A DNA stretch of 64,000 bases, from NCBI GenBank assembly GCA_018398805.1, contig JAGFBZ010002399.1, positions 62,001 through 126,000 on the forward strand. Reading direction: 5' to 3'. The position numbers and the translations under genes are program-made. How positions within the stretch are numbered: the stretch's first letter is position 1; each line of letters starts with the position of its first letter. Positions 44,530-56,635 of the stretch are shown here, in pieces. The notes under the pieces are model-generated. The model was not told where the DNA came from. It saw nothing but the letters and a program-made list of their open reading frames with translations, and ran no database searches. The DNA is from Hirundichthys speculiger (lineage: Eukaryota; Chordata; Actinopteri; Beloniformes; Exocoetidae).

Positions 44530-45552
44530 TGTGGACTTGACATTTCTCACAGTTTGTGCTTTTAGTTCTTTGCTCTGCATGTGTGTGAGAGGAAGACAGG
44601 CACCTGAAGTTAAAGCTGCTGAAAAGAAACAAAAGAAGAAACTTTGTGTCATCATGACTCATGATGGAGTATTTTTTTACAGGTTCAATCATGAAAGTAG
44701 CCACCAATCATCATCCTAAAGTAAATCTTATATTAAACATGCCATTGCTTATCAAATCATACATTTTGAATTAAGAAAGCAAAAATCCTTCACTTTGACT
44801 AAAACTGAAATAAGAACAAAGTGGGGAAGGAGAGAAACATGTAAGCTCAGCCTTTTGAATCTCTCTCCACATTATGACGCATCTCACTCTGCACCTGCAG
44901 TGTGGTTTGATCAGGACCTAACGCAGCTAATTGTACTGACTGTTGGCAAGCTAACTGCTTTTTCTTCAACATCAAAGCCAGATCTGGATACCCCACCCTC
45001 CCGCTAAAAAAAAGAATCAAAGAGCACATGTAAAAATAAGGAAAACCACCCTTGACATGTCTAAAAGGGAGCAAAGGTGAGTTTGCTAAAGATGCCAGAT
45101 TGCTCTAAGGCAATAAAAAAAATTCTTTTGTGTTTATTATTCATGTTGCAGCCTTTATAATGTTGTTTTCAGAATATTTAAAGTATTAGTGTATTTATCC
45201 CAGTACAAATGCAAGTTATGAGTCAACTTAGGCAAAAGATGGAGAAGTAATTTTATTTAATTTATAATAAGCGAAAAAATATTTTGTGCACTGGCTACCT
45301 GAATTATTTTAACTCTTTCATGAGATGAAGAATCCACAAAGAGCCCAAAAGCTCATTTAAGCATCAAAATACGAGAGCAGCTGTTTCTTGAGTAAATATG
45401 TCCAAATGTTTTGGACAACAAGAAAAGGGGCAACACCAGGTTTTCAAAGCTGATGCCAGATGAAAACTGAAGAAAAATGAAACTCATCAAGTTGCCACTA
45501 GGGGCGAACCCCAAACGTGAATCAATCCCCATAGACCCACATATTAAAATCT
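44530..45552. other. Non-coding sequence, no gene seen
   Basis: No supported element or exon. Confidence 0.5.
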
Positions 45553-46050
45553 CTAAAGCCTGATTTGTGCTTCCACATAAGATACACACACAGAGGCACG
45601 AAGGTCTTGCAACTTTTTTAATGTTTATGTATGTGCGTTGTTGTTCGCATCCCTCTGTAATTATACCACCAACCACTAGGGGGCAGTGCAGGTCGCTTAC
45701 TGCACCACTGTGGCTTGCAGTGCTGGGTTTCCTTTTATTCATTTATTTATTTATTTATATCCTTAATTTAACCAAGTGTGAGTCTCATTGAGATTAAAAT
45801 CTCTTTTTGAAGAGAGACCTGGCCAAGAATGGCTTCCTTTATATAACTCAAACCTTGCAACCGAGCAAACATATCTTACATGAGTTGACACTGATAAACG
45901 TTGCACATTAGTAATTTTTTTCAGTTGACCCAACTTGAAAACAACAAAGAAGATATAGCAACAGGAAATTCAAAGATGAAGAAGAACAAATCTACCAAGC
46001 TGACCAATCACCTTTCTTGTGGTTTGCACCAACACAAAGCCCAGTACACC
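45553..46050 (+). mobile_element. Harbinger-like repeat (copy 3) with LINE insertion
   Basis: Starts AAGCCTGATTTGTGCTTCC. Shares ACCACCAACCACTAGG and AAGAAGAACAAATCTACC with 38690-38960. The MADF part is missing. It is interrupted at 45738-45835 by a LINE 3' end. Confidence 0.55.
45738..45835 (-). mobile_element. LINE 3' end (antisense), nested
   Basis: A TTTATTTATTTA tail, then a block ending in GTCTCATTGAGATTAAAATC and AGAGACCTGGCCAAGA, the same 3' UTR as the LINE at 8466-8862. Confidence 0.65.
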
Positions 46051-46060
46051 CTCGCTTTGA

Positions 46061-47056
46061 CCAGTGTTGTACCTTAACGCATTCATTGAACGAAAGTTCA
46101 CTAACTAGTTTGTATTTTGTGCGAACGTGAACTTAACTCTTTCACCTTGACGAGCTCATTTGTGCAGTTGTGAACGACGCTCTTTCAAAGTTCACGCACG
46201 GTCAACACCGTGCCAGGTTTCCAGCAAACCCCATATAAAATACACCACAAATGAGCCTAATATGTATCTTCGGAAAGCAATCAAACATGGCAACACGGGC
46301 TGTCGCTTCTGTCATGCTAACAATTGCGTCATCAAATGTTTAAAACAAGCGTGGAGGAAGATGAAAGTTGTAGTCACCCAGAGCTGGAGGAGCGCACCGA
46401 CTCCAAAGATTAAACTGTAATCTTTGGAGTTGGGGATTAAAATGTTGAAATGGGGCAAAAAAAACATTTGCACCTTAAGGACCTGTTTTGTCTTATTCAA
46501 TTCAATTCAATTCAATTCAATTTTATTTATATAGCGTCTGTTACAATGACAATTGTCTCTAGGCGCTTTACAGAGACCCAGAGCATGACCCCCGAGCAAA
46601 TATCATCAACTATGATTATATAATTAAATCCAATCAATGATAATAAATATCAATAAATATAAATTATAATAAAGATCATTTGGCAGCAAGTTTTTCCTCA
46701 TATTTTTAATCAACTGTAGAAAGAAGCTGAAAGGGAAATTACAGTTTTACATGGGCTGTATCTTCAATGCTAAGGTGAACCCTGGTTGGGTTTCTGAATT
46801 GATTCTGATTTTGGACACATAGTTTTCAACAGATAAAATTGATAAAATAATTGCTGTTTGTGGTGGTGTAGTATGTGGGCAGTGGCAATCATTGGGACAA
46901 AAAATTGCTTGCAGCAGCATTAAAAATGATTTTAAAAAAAGAACTAAAAATACTATTTAGTTCATTTTTTGAAATGGTGAACTCTTGTTCCAAATTTTGA
47001 ATATGAACTATGAACTGAACTAGTTCGTTTTAATTTCTGTGAACTATGAACTGAGC
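46061..47056. mobile_element. hAT-like element with GAACTAGTTC repeats (copy 2)
   Basis: Starts CCAGTGTTGTACC and matches 32870-34029 along its length. It carries a LINE insertion (46497-46667) not in copy 1 and lacks copy 1's Charlie-like MITE. The right end appears truncated at about 47056, where a different element begins. Confidence 0.68.
46497..46667 (-). mobile_element. LINE 3' end (antisense), nested in hAT copy 2
   Basis: Begins with ATTCA-type tandem tail, then TTTTATTTATATAGCGTCTG, and a block ending in GCGCTTTACAGAGACCCAG. Copy 1 of the host element shows the uninterrupted site (GTCTTATAATAAAGACC near 33250), so the insertion is datable relative to the host copies. Confidence 0.78.
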
Positions 47057-47499
47057 TAGTTGTCCTTTAAATTGTCTTAAATTGTCCTTTATTTGAGGAA
47101 AAAAATGTTGCGTCCCGTATTGAACTAATACGGGACGCGATTTGTCCCGTATTTTCATTAACGCCCCATACACACGTCTGTCACACACACATCAACACTA
47201 AATTTAACAATAATGAACAAAATAAAATACAGGAAACTTTAAGGCCAGCAAAATCTTTGTGGCGGGACAAGAGGACCTGCTGCGCTCTGTGTCCATATCT
47301 TTATATGTGTGTGCCAGTCATCTTGTAACTCTCAGTGCCTGCCCCCTCCCCACGCTGTCACGGTTGCCTAGTTACCACAGACGCCAGTGCTGCGCTGCTA
47401 CCTGCGCATTTTAAAAATGTCTACCCCATACGGGTTGCCACCCGTCCTGTAAAATATGGAATTGTCCTTTATTTTCATGTCTGGAAGGTGGCAACCCTA
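47057..47499. mobile_element. hAT-like fragment ending TAGGGTTGCCACC
   Basis: The right end reads, reverse-complemented, TAGGGTTGCCACCTTCCAG. ATTGTCCTTTATTT occurs near both ends in the same orientation. A perfect 12-bp-stem palindrome GCGTCCCGTATT-GAACT-AATACGGGACGC spans 47110-47138. The left terminus is lost at the junction with the previous element. Confidence 0.6.
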
Positions 47500-48929
47500 A
47501 CCGAGGGGACAGATGTGCAGACTGTCACAGCTGGTTCTGAGTTGGCCTGGATGTCCAATGTCTCCATATCTGGATCGAAGTGATCCAGGAAGCAACAAAA
47601 ATAGCAATTCCTTGACTGACCACTGGGTTTTAGCACAAAAACAGAGAAAATCTCCACTGACCTCCCACATTAAATGCTTTTCATTTCTATCAATTTTACA
47701 TCCATGACAGTTGTACTGGGGGGTTTTGGAAGACCAGCAGGTCCTGGCAGGTCCCAGCAGAGCTCTGCTATTCCTCATTTTGGCTTTGAGACCACTTGTC
47801 CTGGGTTACCAGCCAAGCTAAAATAGCTAACAGTATCTTAACTAAGGTGAAAAAGAGGCTTCAAAATTACTGTGGAAAACGTGTAGTGCATCACAGGAGG
47901 GTTTGTCTGGTTGTGTGACATCCAGTCAGCTCCTCCAGCAGGATCTCCTTCTAGGTTTACTAACTAAAATGCTGGACAATCATCATACAGAAGTGAAGGT
48001 GATGCTAAAGGTAGCAGCATTGGTTAGCTCGGCAGAGCTAAAACAGCTAGTTTGTGGCCACTGAGGTTATCAGGTCGTCTGACTGGTGTTGGTGGAGTCA
48101 GCTGTGATGAAAACGGTGAAACGCAGAACCCCTAAAAGGAGGCTTCAGAAAAACTCTACAGAAAACACTTCAGGGTTCATCAAATTATTCTTTCATACTG
48201 CCTGCAGTTACTACCAACATATTTATCTTTGTGTGAAAGCATGCTAGTGCAGCGCAGTCTCACAGGATATGAATTTCTCTCATTTTTGTTCTTGTGAATG
48301 CACAAATAACTGCAGGGACGCTCAGCATTTCAAGAAACTCACAAAAAGCAGCGCTTTGTTGTTTGAGCCACTTACATTACTGTCAGATGCTGTTTGATTA
48401 AATTATTATTATCAGGCAAAAAGTAATTGATCAAATTTGCCAACTGCTTGATAGATCAAGCAGACACGTTCCCCTAAATTCTCTTCCTACTTGTTTTATT
48501 GCCAAAATGTTCTGCTTTTGGTCGTGGGATGTTTTTTTTTCCTCATTGTGTACATGTGCAGCATATTATCACACGTTACCCCCACCAGTAAAATAATTAG
48601 GTCTAAAAGTGCTGATTTATTCATGGGAGCTCTTGTTTTGGACTAAATGTATTCATAAGCATAATTGCATATTTGGAAGTAGACAATAGGAGATACAAGC
48701 CTGTAAAATTTGATTCTGTCACAGACTTCACTGCCATAGTTCACTCTGCCCTTAATGCAAAAAACAGTTTGTGTATATATATTTTACATTGTTTGTTATA
48801 TTTTTCGTTAATTGCATGCACCATCATCGCCACAACAAATTCCTCATATGTGTAAAATCGTACTTGGCAATTAAGTTGATTCTGATTCTGACTTAACCAT
48901 CTTGGCTTTCATTCATTACCTGTTATTTA
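47500..48929. other. Non-coding sequence, no gene seen
   Basis: Part of 47536-47780 resembles 58560-58760 and 59400-59430 (TTACATCCATGACAGTTGTA and TGACCACTGGG-type words), so an unnamed dispersed repeat is likely. No exon supported. Confidence 0.5.
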
Positions 48930-49131
48930 TTTTATTTATTCCATCCATCAACCTCCTACTCAGGGTCACAGGGGTCTGCCGCAGTGTTTTTGGAGTGTGG
49001 GAGTAAGCCGGAGTACCCGGAGAAAACCCGCGGGGAGAACTTACAAACTCCACCCTGAAACGCTCCACCTGGCCGGGATCCGAACCAGGAACCCTCCTGC
49101 TGTGACCCAACAGTGCTGAGCACCAAGACCT
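48930..49131 (-). mobile_element. RTE-type LINE 3' fragment (antisense)
   Basis: TTTATTCCATCCATCAACC, then GGAGTACCCGGAGAAAACCC and GGGATCCGAACCAGGAACCC. This ordered set of words is a very common fish repeat that I associate with RTE/Expander-type LINEs. Only the 3' part is present; the name is from memory of the family and unverified. Confidence 0.5.
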
Positions 49132-49689
49132 GTGTTGCTAAGCATGATAAAGTGCATTACTGAGATAGAAAACAAAAGAAAAAGATGTGTAGATTTATAT
49201 TGAAGCATATTTATTCTTCAGCGCTGGGTCAAGAAGAAACAGAAATGGTTTGACCCAGAAGGATGTATTTATGCCAGTGTTTATGCTCATTTGTACAGTG
49301 TTAGATAAAGGGCCTGTAGCGATAATCTCATGATGCTGAAAGTAATTCTCTGTGTTCTTTTATCTGGTGCCATTGACGAGACTAGAAACAAAGGTCAATT
49401 AAAAAGTTTAATACAATCATGAATACAAGGAATCAATATGCCATGCAGAATATTTTAATCAGCCGATGGCACATCTTCCTAACATCACAAGAGATGCCAG
49501 GAAAATGCACGCTGGATGTCAGACTTTGTCCGTTCTTAAAAGATCAAGCGGAGGTGGATCCTTGGTTCTTCTCCTAAGTTTTATGGCCCTTTGTCTCAGA
49601 GTTCCAGATGGTAAACAGCAGGTCCAGACACATGTGGTTGTGTTTGTCCAGGAAATGAGATGTCCCTCAAATGTGTTTATCTATGCAGT
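49132..49689. other. Non-coding sequence, no gene seen
   Basis: No supported feature. Confidence 0.5.
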
Positions 49690-50100
49690 CACAGACTTTT
49701 GGTCACGATACGATATATATATATAAATATCGATATTCATCTTACAATACATTTACATCATTTTCCAAAAGATTTTAAAGGGACAAAGTGATTTTGGTGA
49801 CATCTTGTGAGTGTTCCAGTGACTTTGTTTGAATTAATTGAACTGAAAGCATCAGTTACACATTATATGGCTGACAGGCAGCTTGCAAATGCTGGTTAAA
49901 ATGAATAAAAGATTTGTTGAGAAATATAGTTTAATTTATTTAAACAGTGCAAATTGTTGCTTGCAAGCTTTCAAAGGTGGGACACGAGGGTTTTGAAAGA
50001 AGCTTAGAATATCAATACCCGCGGCTGAAAAATCGATACTCTCTGGGGAAATAAAATATTGATATATATATCGCAGAATCGATAAAATCGCTCAGCTCTA
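49690..50100. mobile_element. hAT-like MITE, left end unclear
   Basis: The right end, reverse-complemented, is TAGAGCTGAGCGATTTTATC. ATCGATATT words occur at both sides (about 49727 and 50030-50090). The left TIR and TSD are not recognisable; the start is approximate. Confidence 0.55.
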
Positions 50101-51014
50101 GTTATATATGGACCATAATCAAGTCTGGTAACATTTAGACACCTGCCTTTCTTAAATATTTCAGACCATCTGGCAACACAAAGTCTCTTCAGCAGGTCGT
50201 AGGTTAAATTGGAACAATTTCGTGTCCTTTGACGTTTATCCAAATAAGTCTTTGAGCTGTGAGCGATTCATTCATCAATTTTTTATCATTAATTATTCAT
50301 TCATGATATTGTGATATTTAGATTTAGTTTATGTGCTGATCTCACCTTTTGTCCTGAGACAAGGCTGGATAGAGACATATACTATACGTACGCAATTTTT
50401 TAAAAAAGGGAAGAACCCCTTTGGTTTTGACCTTTCACTGTATTTGTGTTTCAGATGGACGCAGGAGTCGAGATGAATGTTTCACCTGCTTTGATAATCC
50501 TTGTTAAAACACACATGGATCACAGTTAATGGAGGCTGCCTCTGCTGTCTCCGAGTCCTGGTTGTGTCCACTCAGCTGCAGTGACGCCACGAGGCCCTTC
50601 TGGTCTCAAACACCCTTGAAGGTTGTTTTTGCCCGGCTTAACCCAGTCTCTGACAAGTTAGACAGCCTGTGGGAAATTTTTAGATGTTCTTTCAAGGGTC
50701 ACCTCAGGGGAACTTCTGAGAGTTCCTTTAACAATCCCTTCATTAAATTTTCATCAGATCTGAGGAGACTTCTATCATCTAATGTGGAGAAAGGTTTAAA
50801 GAACTACAGTTTTATTCAGTCTTGAATGCTCACACAGCATCCCAGTTTGAAAATATGCTTTATGGTGCCAAAATAAAAGTATTAACGCAAAGATGAATTT
50901 GACTCATCTCAGAATCAGTGTTAATGTGTTTACTTAATTGATCATTTAATCAGAAATTAACACATGTGCTGTAATTTGATTATTTTAGTCATAGTCTGAG
51001 TATTTTTGATGAAC
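50101..51014. other. Non-coding sequence, no gene seen
   Basis: The 98-codon frame at 50529-50825 has no recognised domain and no supporting splice context, so it is not called. Confidence 0.45.
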
Positions 51015-51016
51015 TA

Positions 51017-52259
51017 CAGGGGTTGGACAATGAAACTGAAACATCTGTCATTTTAGTGTGGGAGGTTTCATAGCTAGATTGGACCAGTCTGGTGTCCAGT
51101 CTTCATTAATTCCACACAGCACCAGTAAGAGCAGAGTGTGAAGGTTCAGTTATCAGATATTGAAATGCACACAACATCATGGGTGACATATCAGAGTTCA
51201 AAAGAGGACAAATAGTTGGTGCACGTCTTGCTGGCGCATCTGTGACCAAGACAGCAAGTCTTTGTGATGTATCAAGAGCCACGGTATCCATGGTGATGTC
51301 AGCATACCACCAAGAAGGACGAACCACATCCAACAGGATTAACTGTGGACCCAAGAGGAAGCTGTCTGAAAGGGATGTTCAGGTGCTAACCTTGGATTGT
51401 ATCCTAAAAACATAAAACTACAGCTGCCCAAATCACGGCAGAATTAAATGTGCACCTCAACTCTCCTGTTTCCACCAGAACTGTCCGTCAGGAGCTCCAC
51501 AGGGTCAGTACACACGGCCGGGCTGCTATAGCCAAACCTTTGGTCACTCGTTCCAGTGACAAACGTTGGTTTCAGTGGTGCAAGGAGCGAAAATCTTGGG
51601 CTGTGGACAATGTGAAACATGAATTGTTCTCTGATGAGTCCAGCTTTACTGTTTTCCCCACATCTGGGAAAGTTACGGTGTGGAGAAGCCCCAAAGAAGC
51701 GGACCACCCAGACTGATGCATGCCCAGAGTGCAGCATGGGGGTGGATCAGTGATGGTTTGGGCTGCCATATCATGGCATTCCCTTGGCCCAATACTTGTG
51801 CTAGATGGGCGCGTCACTGCCAGGGACTACCGAACCAGTCTGGAGGACCATGTTCATCCAGTCGTTCAAACATTGTATCCTGAAGGTGGTGCCGTGTATC
51901 AGGATGACAATGCACCACTACACCCAGCAAGACTGGTGAAAGATTGGTTTGATGAACATGAAAGTGAAGTTGAACATCTCCCTTGGCCTGCAGTCACCAT
52001 CTGAATATTATTGAGCCACTTTGGGGCGTTTTGGAGGAGCGAGTCAGGAAACGTTTTCCTCCACCAGCATCACGTAGTGACCTGACCACTGTCCTGCAGG
52101 AAGAATGGCTTCAAATCCCTCTGACCACTGGGCAGGACTTGAATATGTCATTCCCAAGATGAATTGATGCTGTATTGGCCGCAAAAGGAGGCTCTACACC
52201 AAACTAATAAATGATTGTGCTCTAAAATCAGGTGTTTCAGTTTCATTGTCCAACCCCTG
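51017..52259 (+). mobile_element. Near full-length Tc1-like transposon
   Basis: TIR CAGGGGTTGGACAATGAAAC at the left and its complement at the right, continuing to GAAACA. TA duplications lie at 51015-51016 and 52260-52261. 1243 bp, the usual Tc1 length, with a single transposase gene. The family is common in fish. The copy is inactive because of frameshifts (see the transposase). Confidence 0.95.
51179..52205 (+). pseudogene. Tc1-family transposase (frameshifted)
   Basis: The ORF starts at ATG 51179 with a helix-turn-helix: FKRGQIVGARLAGASVTKTA, then VSRATVSMVMSAYHQEG (first paired-type DNA-binding domain). A frame change and stop lie at 51413-51450. The second domain contains STRTVRQELHRV. 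The catalytic domain shows ELFSDESSF (first Asp codon at 51633), VMVWAAIS, then YQDDNAPLHPA (second Asp around 51903-51908), and NIIEPLWGVLEERVR (Glu codon 52013), about 35 residues later as in DD34E enzymes. The second and third frames are offset near 51716, and a short deletion just before NIIEPLW breaks the frame again. The enzyme would cut and paste the element at TA sites; this copy cannot be made in full. Confidence 0.9.
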
Positions 52260-52261
52260 TA

Positions 52262-52750
52262 TGATGAACTCATGTTTTATCCATCCATCCATCCATTATC
52301 TATGCCCTTTTAATCCGGGGATCTGCTGGAGCCTGAATTCAGGTTTTATGACGTGTGTTTTTGTGTGTGTTTTGTGACACAAAAAAGCCGAACAAAAGTT
52401 TGTTTGTTTGTTTTTTCTTAGGAAGAATTGAATTTACACTGACAGCTAACTCTAGTCAGGAGCATCAAGGGCTGCTGGCCCGAAGCTCCATGAGGCGTTT
52501 TGAGCATTGTCCAACCAGCAGGGGGCCTTGAGACGCACAACCTACTGGAGGGGTTATACTTTATTTCCCAAGTGGCCTCAGAACGCCTCAGTATTTCAAT
52601 GAGAGGAGCTGAAGGATGAAGTGGAGGGACATGAAAGATTGTTGTCCCTGCAAGCTGAACAAGGATGAGTGGAAGTTAATGGATGAACGAGCCACTGACA
52701 GTTATCCCTGAGCTATCTGATGGAGAGAAATAGCTGTCCGCATAACATAA
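52262..52750. other. Non-coding sequence with LINE-tail-like (ATCC)n
   Basis: At 52279-52300 TTTATCCATCCATCCATCCA then TTATCTATGCCC is the reversed tail of an RTE/Rex3-type LINE. The rest has no recognised feature. Confidence 0.5.
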
Positions 52751-53255
52751 ATCCATCAAGTATAACATTATGACCATCTGCTTAAAATTAAGCAGGTCCT
52801 CCTTGTGTTCTCAAAGGAGCTCTGACCAGTCAGTCTGGACAAAGAACATCTGAAGGTGTCTGGTACTTGGGATGTCATCAACAGATCCTTTGGACCCTGC
52901 AGGTTGTGGGATGGGGTCTCTGTAGGAAGGGGATTCCCTCCCACAGATGCCATCAGGTCCCATCAGATTGCCAGCTGTGGAGTTTGAAGACCAAATGAAC
53001 GTCTCAGATCCTTTGCTGTGCTCTCTGAGCACATCTGGGGAAAAAAACAGCTGTTGAAGGGCCCACTGCCCACCTGGTGGGGGAGGTGGAAAGAGGTGGG
53101 CTGCGAATGCTTTTCAGTAGGTGCCAAGTGCCAAAATAGGACTCATGTGAATGCCAGGAGGCAGATTTTCCCAGCAGAACATTGATTTGCAGCAGCATGA
53201 GCAGTGTTCATTAACGTTACCTGTGAGAGGTCCTGATGTCATGCTTGATCAATGT
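52751..53255 (-). mobile_element. Tc1-like transposon wreck (antisense)
   Basis: The left end ATCCATCAAGTATAACATTA then TGACCATCTGC matches the TIR region of a common fish Tc1 family. Downstream words (CAGATCCTTTGGACCCTGCA, TCCCACAGATGCCATCAG, TTTCCCAGCAGAACATTG) are reversed transposase codons in the expected order. About two thirds of the element are missing, including most of the 5' half of the gene. No intact frame. Confidence 0.55.
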
Positions 53256-53737
53256 GTCTAAAGATTTTGATTCATTGTTTGCACCTTTAAAGTGGTTTTT
53301 CTTAGATTAGCTTTTAGCTGATTCAAACTATAGACTACATGTAAAAAAAAAAAAAAAAAAAAAAAAATTGAATTTTTTTTATATATATCAAGGACGTGTC
53401 TTAGGAAGCATTTGAAGATCCTGTATGAGCCAACTGGTTCACTCAGTTTGGTTTTTTTTTCTCCCTGATTTAACAAGCCTATAACTATGCAAAACTAGAC
53501 TCTAAGTTTCTAGTTATTGAATCTCTTAGCACTTAGCAACCCCACCTTCCTGTTTCAAAATGTGGTCTGAATTTGAAATAGATCACAGTTTTATTTGACC
53601 CTTTTTTTTTCTTTTATTTCTGCCCTTCACAATAGATCTGGACCATTTGGTCCAGTGTAAGCACCCCCTCATATCAAATATTTAAAAGCATATTTTTTCA
53701 CAAGTATTTAGATACATATTAGTATTCTATTAAGCAG
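53256..53737. other. Non-coding sequence with A-run
   Basis: An A-run of about 25 at 53343-53367. No gene seen. Confidence 0.55.
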
Positions 53738-54186
53738 AGGTGGTCCTGGCTACTTTTGCGCCCTGGGCAAACCATCCATCGGGCACCCCAACCATCCAAA
53801 CGCCCACCCAACATCAACGTACAAACACAAGATTGTATTACATTTTTTATGTTTTTTAAATAACTATATTATTGAACAACAACACAAAGAACAATAAATA
53901 CTAAAATATGAATGAAATAAAGTATATCAACACCAAAGTCAGCCGGTACCTCACTACTCTGCAAACCAGCTGTGTCTGAATTCTGTCAGTCAGAACTGAA
54001 GTCCAGTTATCAGAGTCAGTAGACGGAGGCTCCTCAGGCACAGGATTTGGTGGAGATTTTGGTTGAAGCATTTCTAATAAAGAGCACATGGTATTGTCAT
54101 TAGTATATATTTGTTATTGACAGCATTTATAGTGTTTACAAAAGTACAAAGTTATGTAAGAATGCACACATAAACCCCCCTTCAAT

Positions 54187-54234
<48 letters not shown>

Positions 54235-54960
54235 GACAGGTCCTGCAAAGATGTGGCTGCAGAGGTAGATGCTCCTCATTTTGGCCAGTGGGAGCTGCTC
54301 CAAAATATTCCAGAAGTGTCCCTGAATTTACAATTAGGATACAATATGTAAGTTAGATCACACTTAACATGCATCAGTTACCCAATTAAAATAAACCATA
54401 ATAATGCACAAATTATTATCATTTATTAACATCCTATTAACTAAGCATAACACACTACAAATTATTCAAAAAGCTATATCACATAAAGCTTACAAAACGT
54501 CATGTCAGTGTATATTGACATGAATGTTATTTAAGTTATTTAAGTTAGCATAGACCCACGTATAGCATTAAAAATTCCACAGTCAGGGCGTACTATTGTT
54601 TACCAAATTCCCAGACTAATAAGCCTGTGTGAACTTGCACTTGTGTTGTAAACACAAACTAGCCTACTGGTGAAATGCTAGCTGCTAGTTCAGCAAAGCT
54701 AAAAAACAAATACAGTCATCTTCTGTGGCTAAGTAGCAACATATTAAAAAGAGGATAATATATAGCGTATAGGCTACTGTTTCATTACATGCTAAATTAA
54801 CGTCACTCATAGAGACCTGCATACCTTTATCTTTTGAACGTTTCTAACTGGGCACCTGATGGTTTTTTGGTCGTTTGTCCATGATGCAGCAGCGACTCGA
54901 CTCGACATCATCACCTTTTCCGTCCGTCAATCACATCAGATTGATTGTGATGTAACAAAT
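53738..54960. other. Possible transposon remnant of unknown type
   Basis: TGGTCCTGGCTACTTTTGCG at the left looks like a repeat boundary. A minus-strand stretch at 53940-54075 is preceded by a splice-acceptor-like TTTATTAG and encodes a P/S-rich peptide (EEPPSTDSDNWTSVLTDRIQ). No domain is recognised. An (AC)n microsatellite lies at 54193-54231. The identity stays open. Confidence 0.35.
54193..54231 (+). repeat. (AC)n microsatellite
   Basis: About 18 AC units preceded by GCGCGC. Confidence 0.92.
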
Positions 54961-55907
54961 ACACAGTTGTTGTTTGTTTTCATTATTTGGATACTAATGT
55001 CAGTTTGTGCTCAGTAACTACAGTTTTTCACTGTCATGTGATGCTAATCTTCAGTAACAGTGAGGACTACAACAGTTTTTTCTCAGTTTACTGCTTTGAC
55101 TTGTACGATTCAAAAAATTATCTTAATTTCTCTGCAGAAGTACAGAATTTATGAGGGTGTGTGTACTTTTTCGATTTGCTTTCATTATTTTTATTTTCGT
55201 GAAGATGAGCAGGAGCCTGGTTTCCATGCAACATGAAAATGAAAGCAAAAGCAAAGAGGAAACACAAGTTTACCAACTGTGAAACGGAGACACCCGTCTG
55301 TGAAAAAAAAATCAGTTTTGTTTTGTGGGTTCAGCTCTATAATCACAAACAGAAACAAAAAAAATAAGCTTTGAGCAAAGAGCTTGGCTAATAATGAACA
55401 AAAACGGGGGAAAAAAAACATTAGCTGAAAGCATCAAGGGTACAGAAGCACAGACCAACATCTGCTTTACCTGCATCTCCTGTGCAGATAGCTATGAGAA
55501 GTCATACAGTTAGAGGTGATCAGAAGGATCCACAGATGTACAGCTGGAACGTGACTGAGCTGTAAACCGATCCTGGAAACCTAAAGCAGAACATGAACCT
55601 GTTGTTTTCATCCGGTGCCAGAGAATCAGAACGATCTCTGAATAGTTATTCTTTTCTGGAAACTGCACGAGTATATATGATCTTCCACTTCAGCCACAGC
55701 AGCCGTCAGTGTGCACGGGCTCTTACAGCACCCACAATTATTTATTCATTGATCCAATTTCTATACCTGCTTACACCTACTTCTGCTGCCAAATTAGAAA
55801 ACACTGATACGTTTGTGTTTGGACAGTGGAAAGAAGCAAAACTACTTCACGAAAAATCCACCCATAGTTTAGTTGGCCACATTATGCTTTTTAATTAAAT
55901 TCAGTAA
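54961..55907. other. Non-coding sequence, no gene seen
   Basis: No supported feature; A-rich runs around 55310-55420. Confidence 0.5.
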
Positions 55908-55909
55908 TA

Positions 55910-56559
55910 CAGTGATCCCTTGGCAATTCGCGCTTTAAGTTCCGCGGTTTTAGTTATTCACGGATTTTTCAGAAATATATAATATTAAAAAAAATCAAGA
56001 AAAAAATTGCAGAAACATCACAGAATGTTGTGCGCGTTCTCTCACAGTGAAGAAATGTGAGCCAGCCTGGCCCCTTTAAGAAGGTGGCCTTATGGGTAAT
56101 GGTGTGGCCTTATGGGTAATGGAGTGTGTGTGTCATGGGACGGCAGAATGAAAACGGGGTTAGATGAAAAGTGTAGTGAGCATCAACAGCAGCCCAGCGT
56201 GTATAGATTTACATTCTCTGTTAACAGACAGGAGCCCAACAATACAACCTGTGTGATGTTACAAGTTCCTGCAGTGCCAGAATAAAGTGCTCGTTCCATG
56301 CAGAGAAAACTGGACTGTTTCTTTTGTTGTTGTTAGCGTGTTAGCCGCTAATTACGAGGTAAAAAATAGCACAATACCAGTGGTTTCTTTACTACGGTTC
56401 AGAGACCAGAGGCTGTGAAGGTAACAGAAAGACCACAGTTGAGCCTTTGTCTTGTCTCACTGCAGTGTCTCGCTACTTTTTTGCATTTTTTAAACATATT
56501 TTAAACACATTATTTAGGCTCGGGAGGCTCCGGCTCCAGTTCGCAGATTTTGATTTTAA

Positions 56560-56596
<37 letters not shown>

Positions 56597-56633
56597 CGGT
56601 CCCCATTGACCCGCGAAAAATAAGGGATCACTG
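55910..56633 (+). mobile_element. pogo/Tigger-like MITE with G36 tract
   Basis: CAGTGATCCCTTGGCAATTC to AATAAGGGATCACTG, flanked by TA (55908-55909 and 56634-56635). Homologous to 30389-31069. A run of 36 G at 56561-56596 replaces the 8-G run of the other copy. A short internal duplication (GTGGCCTTATGGGTAATGG, twice at about 56083-56122) is present only here. Confidence 0.88.
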
Positions 56634-56635
56634 TA

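Noticed and set aside
43819..44707. Long antisense frames (278 and 168 codons) with LVKDQDYPGQRSGLPW-type repeats
   Set aside because: They arise from the 22-bp minisatellite, whose unit length keeps all three frames open; there is no start context or domain.
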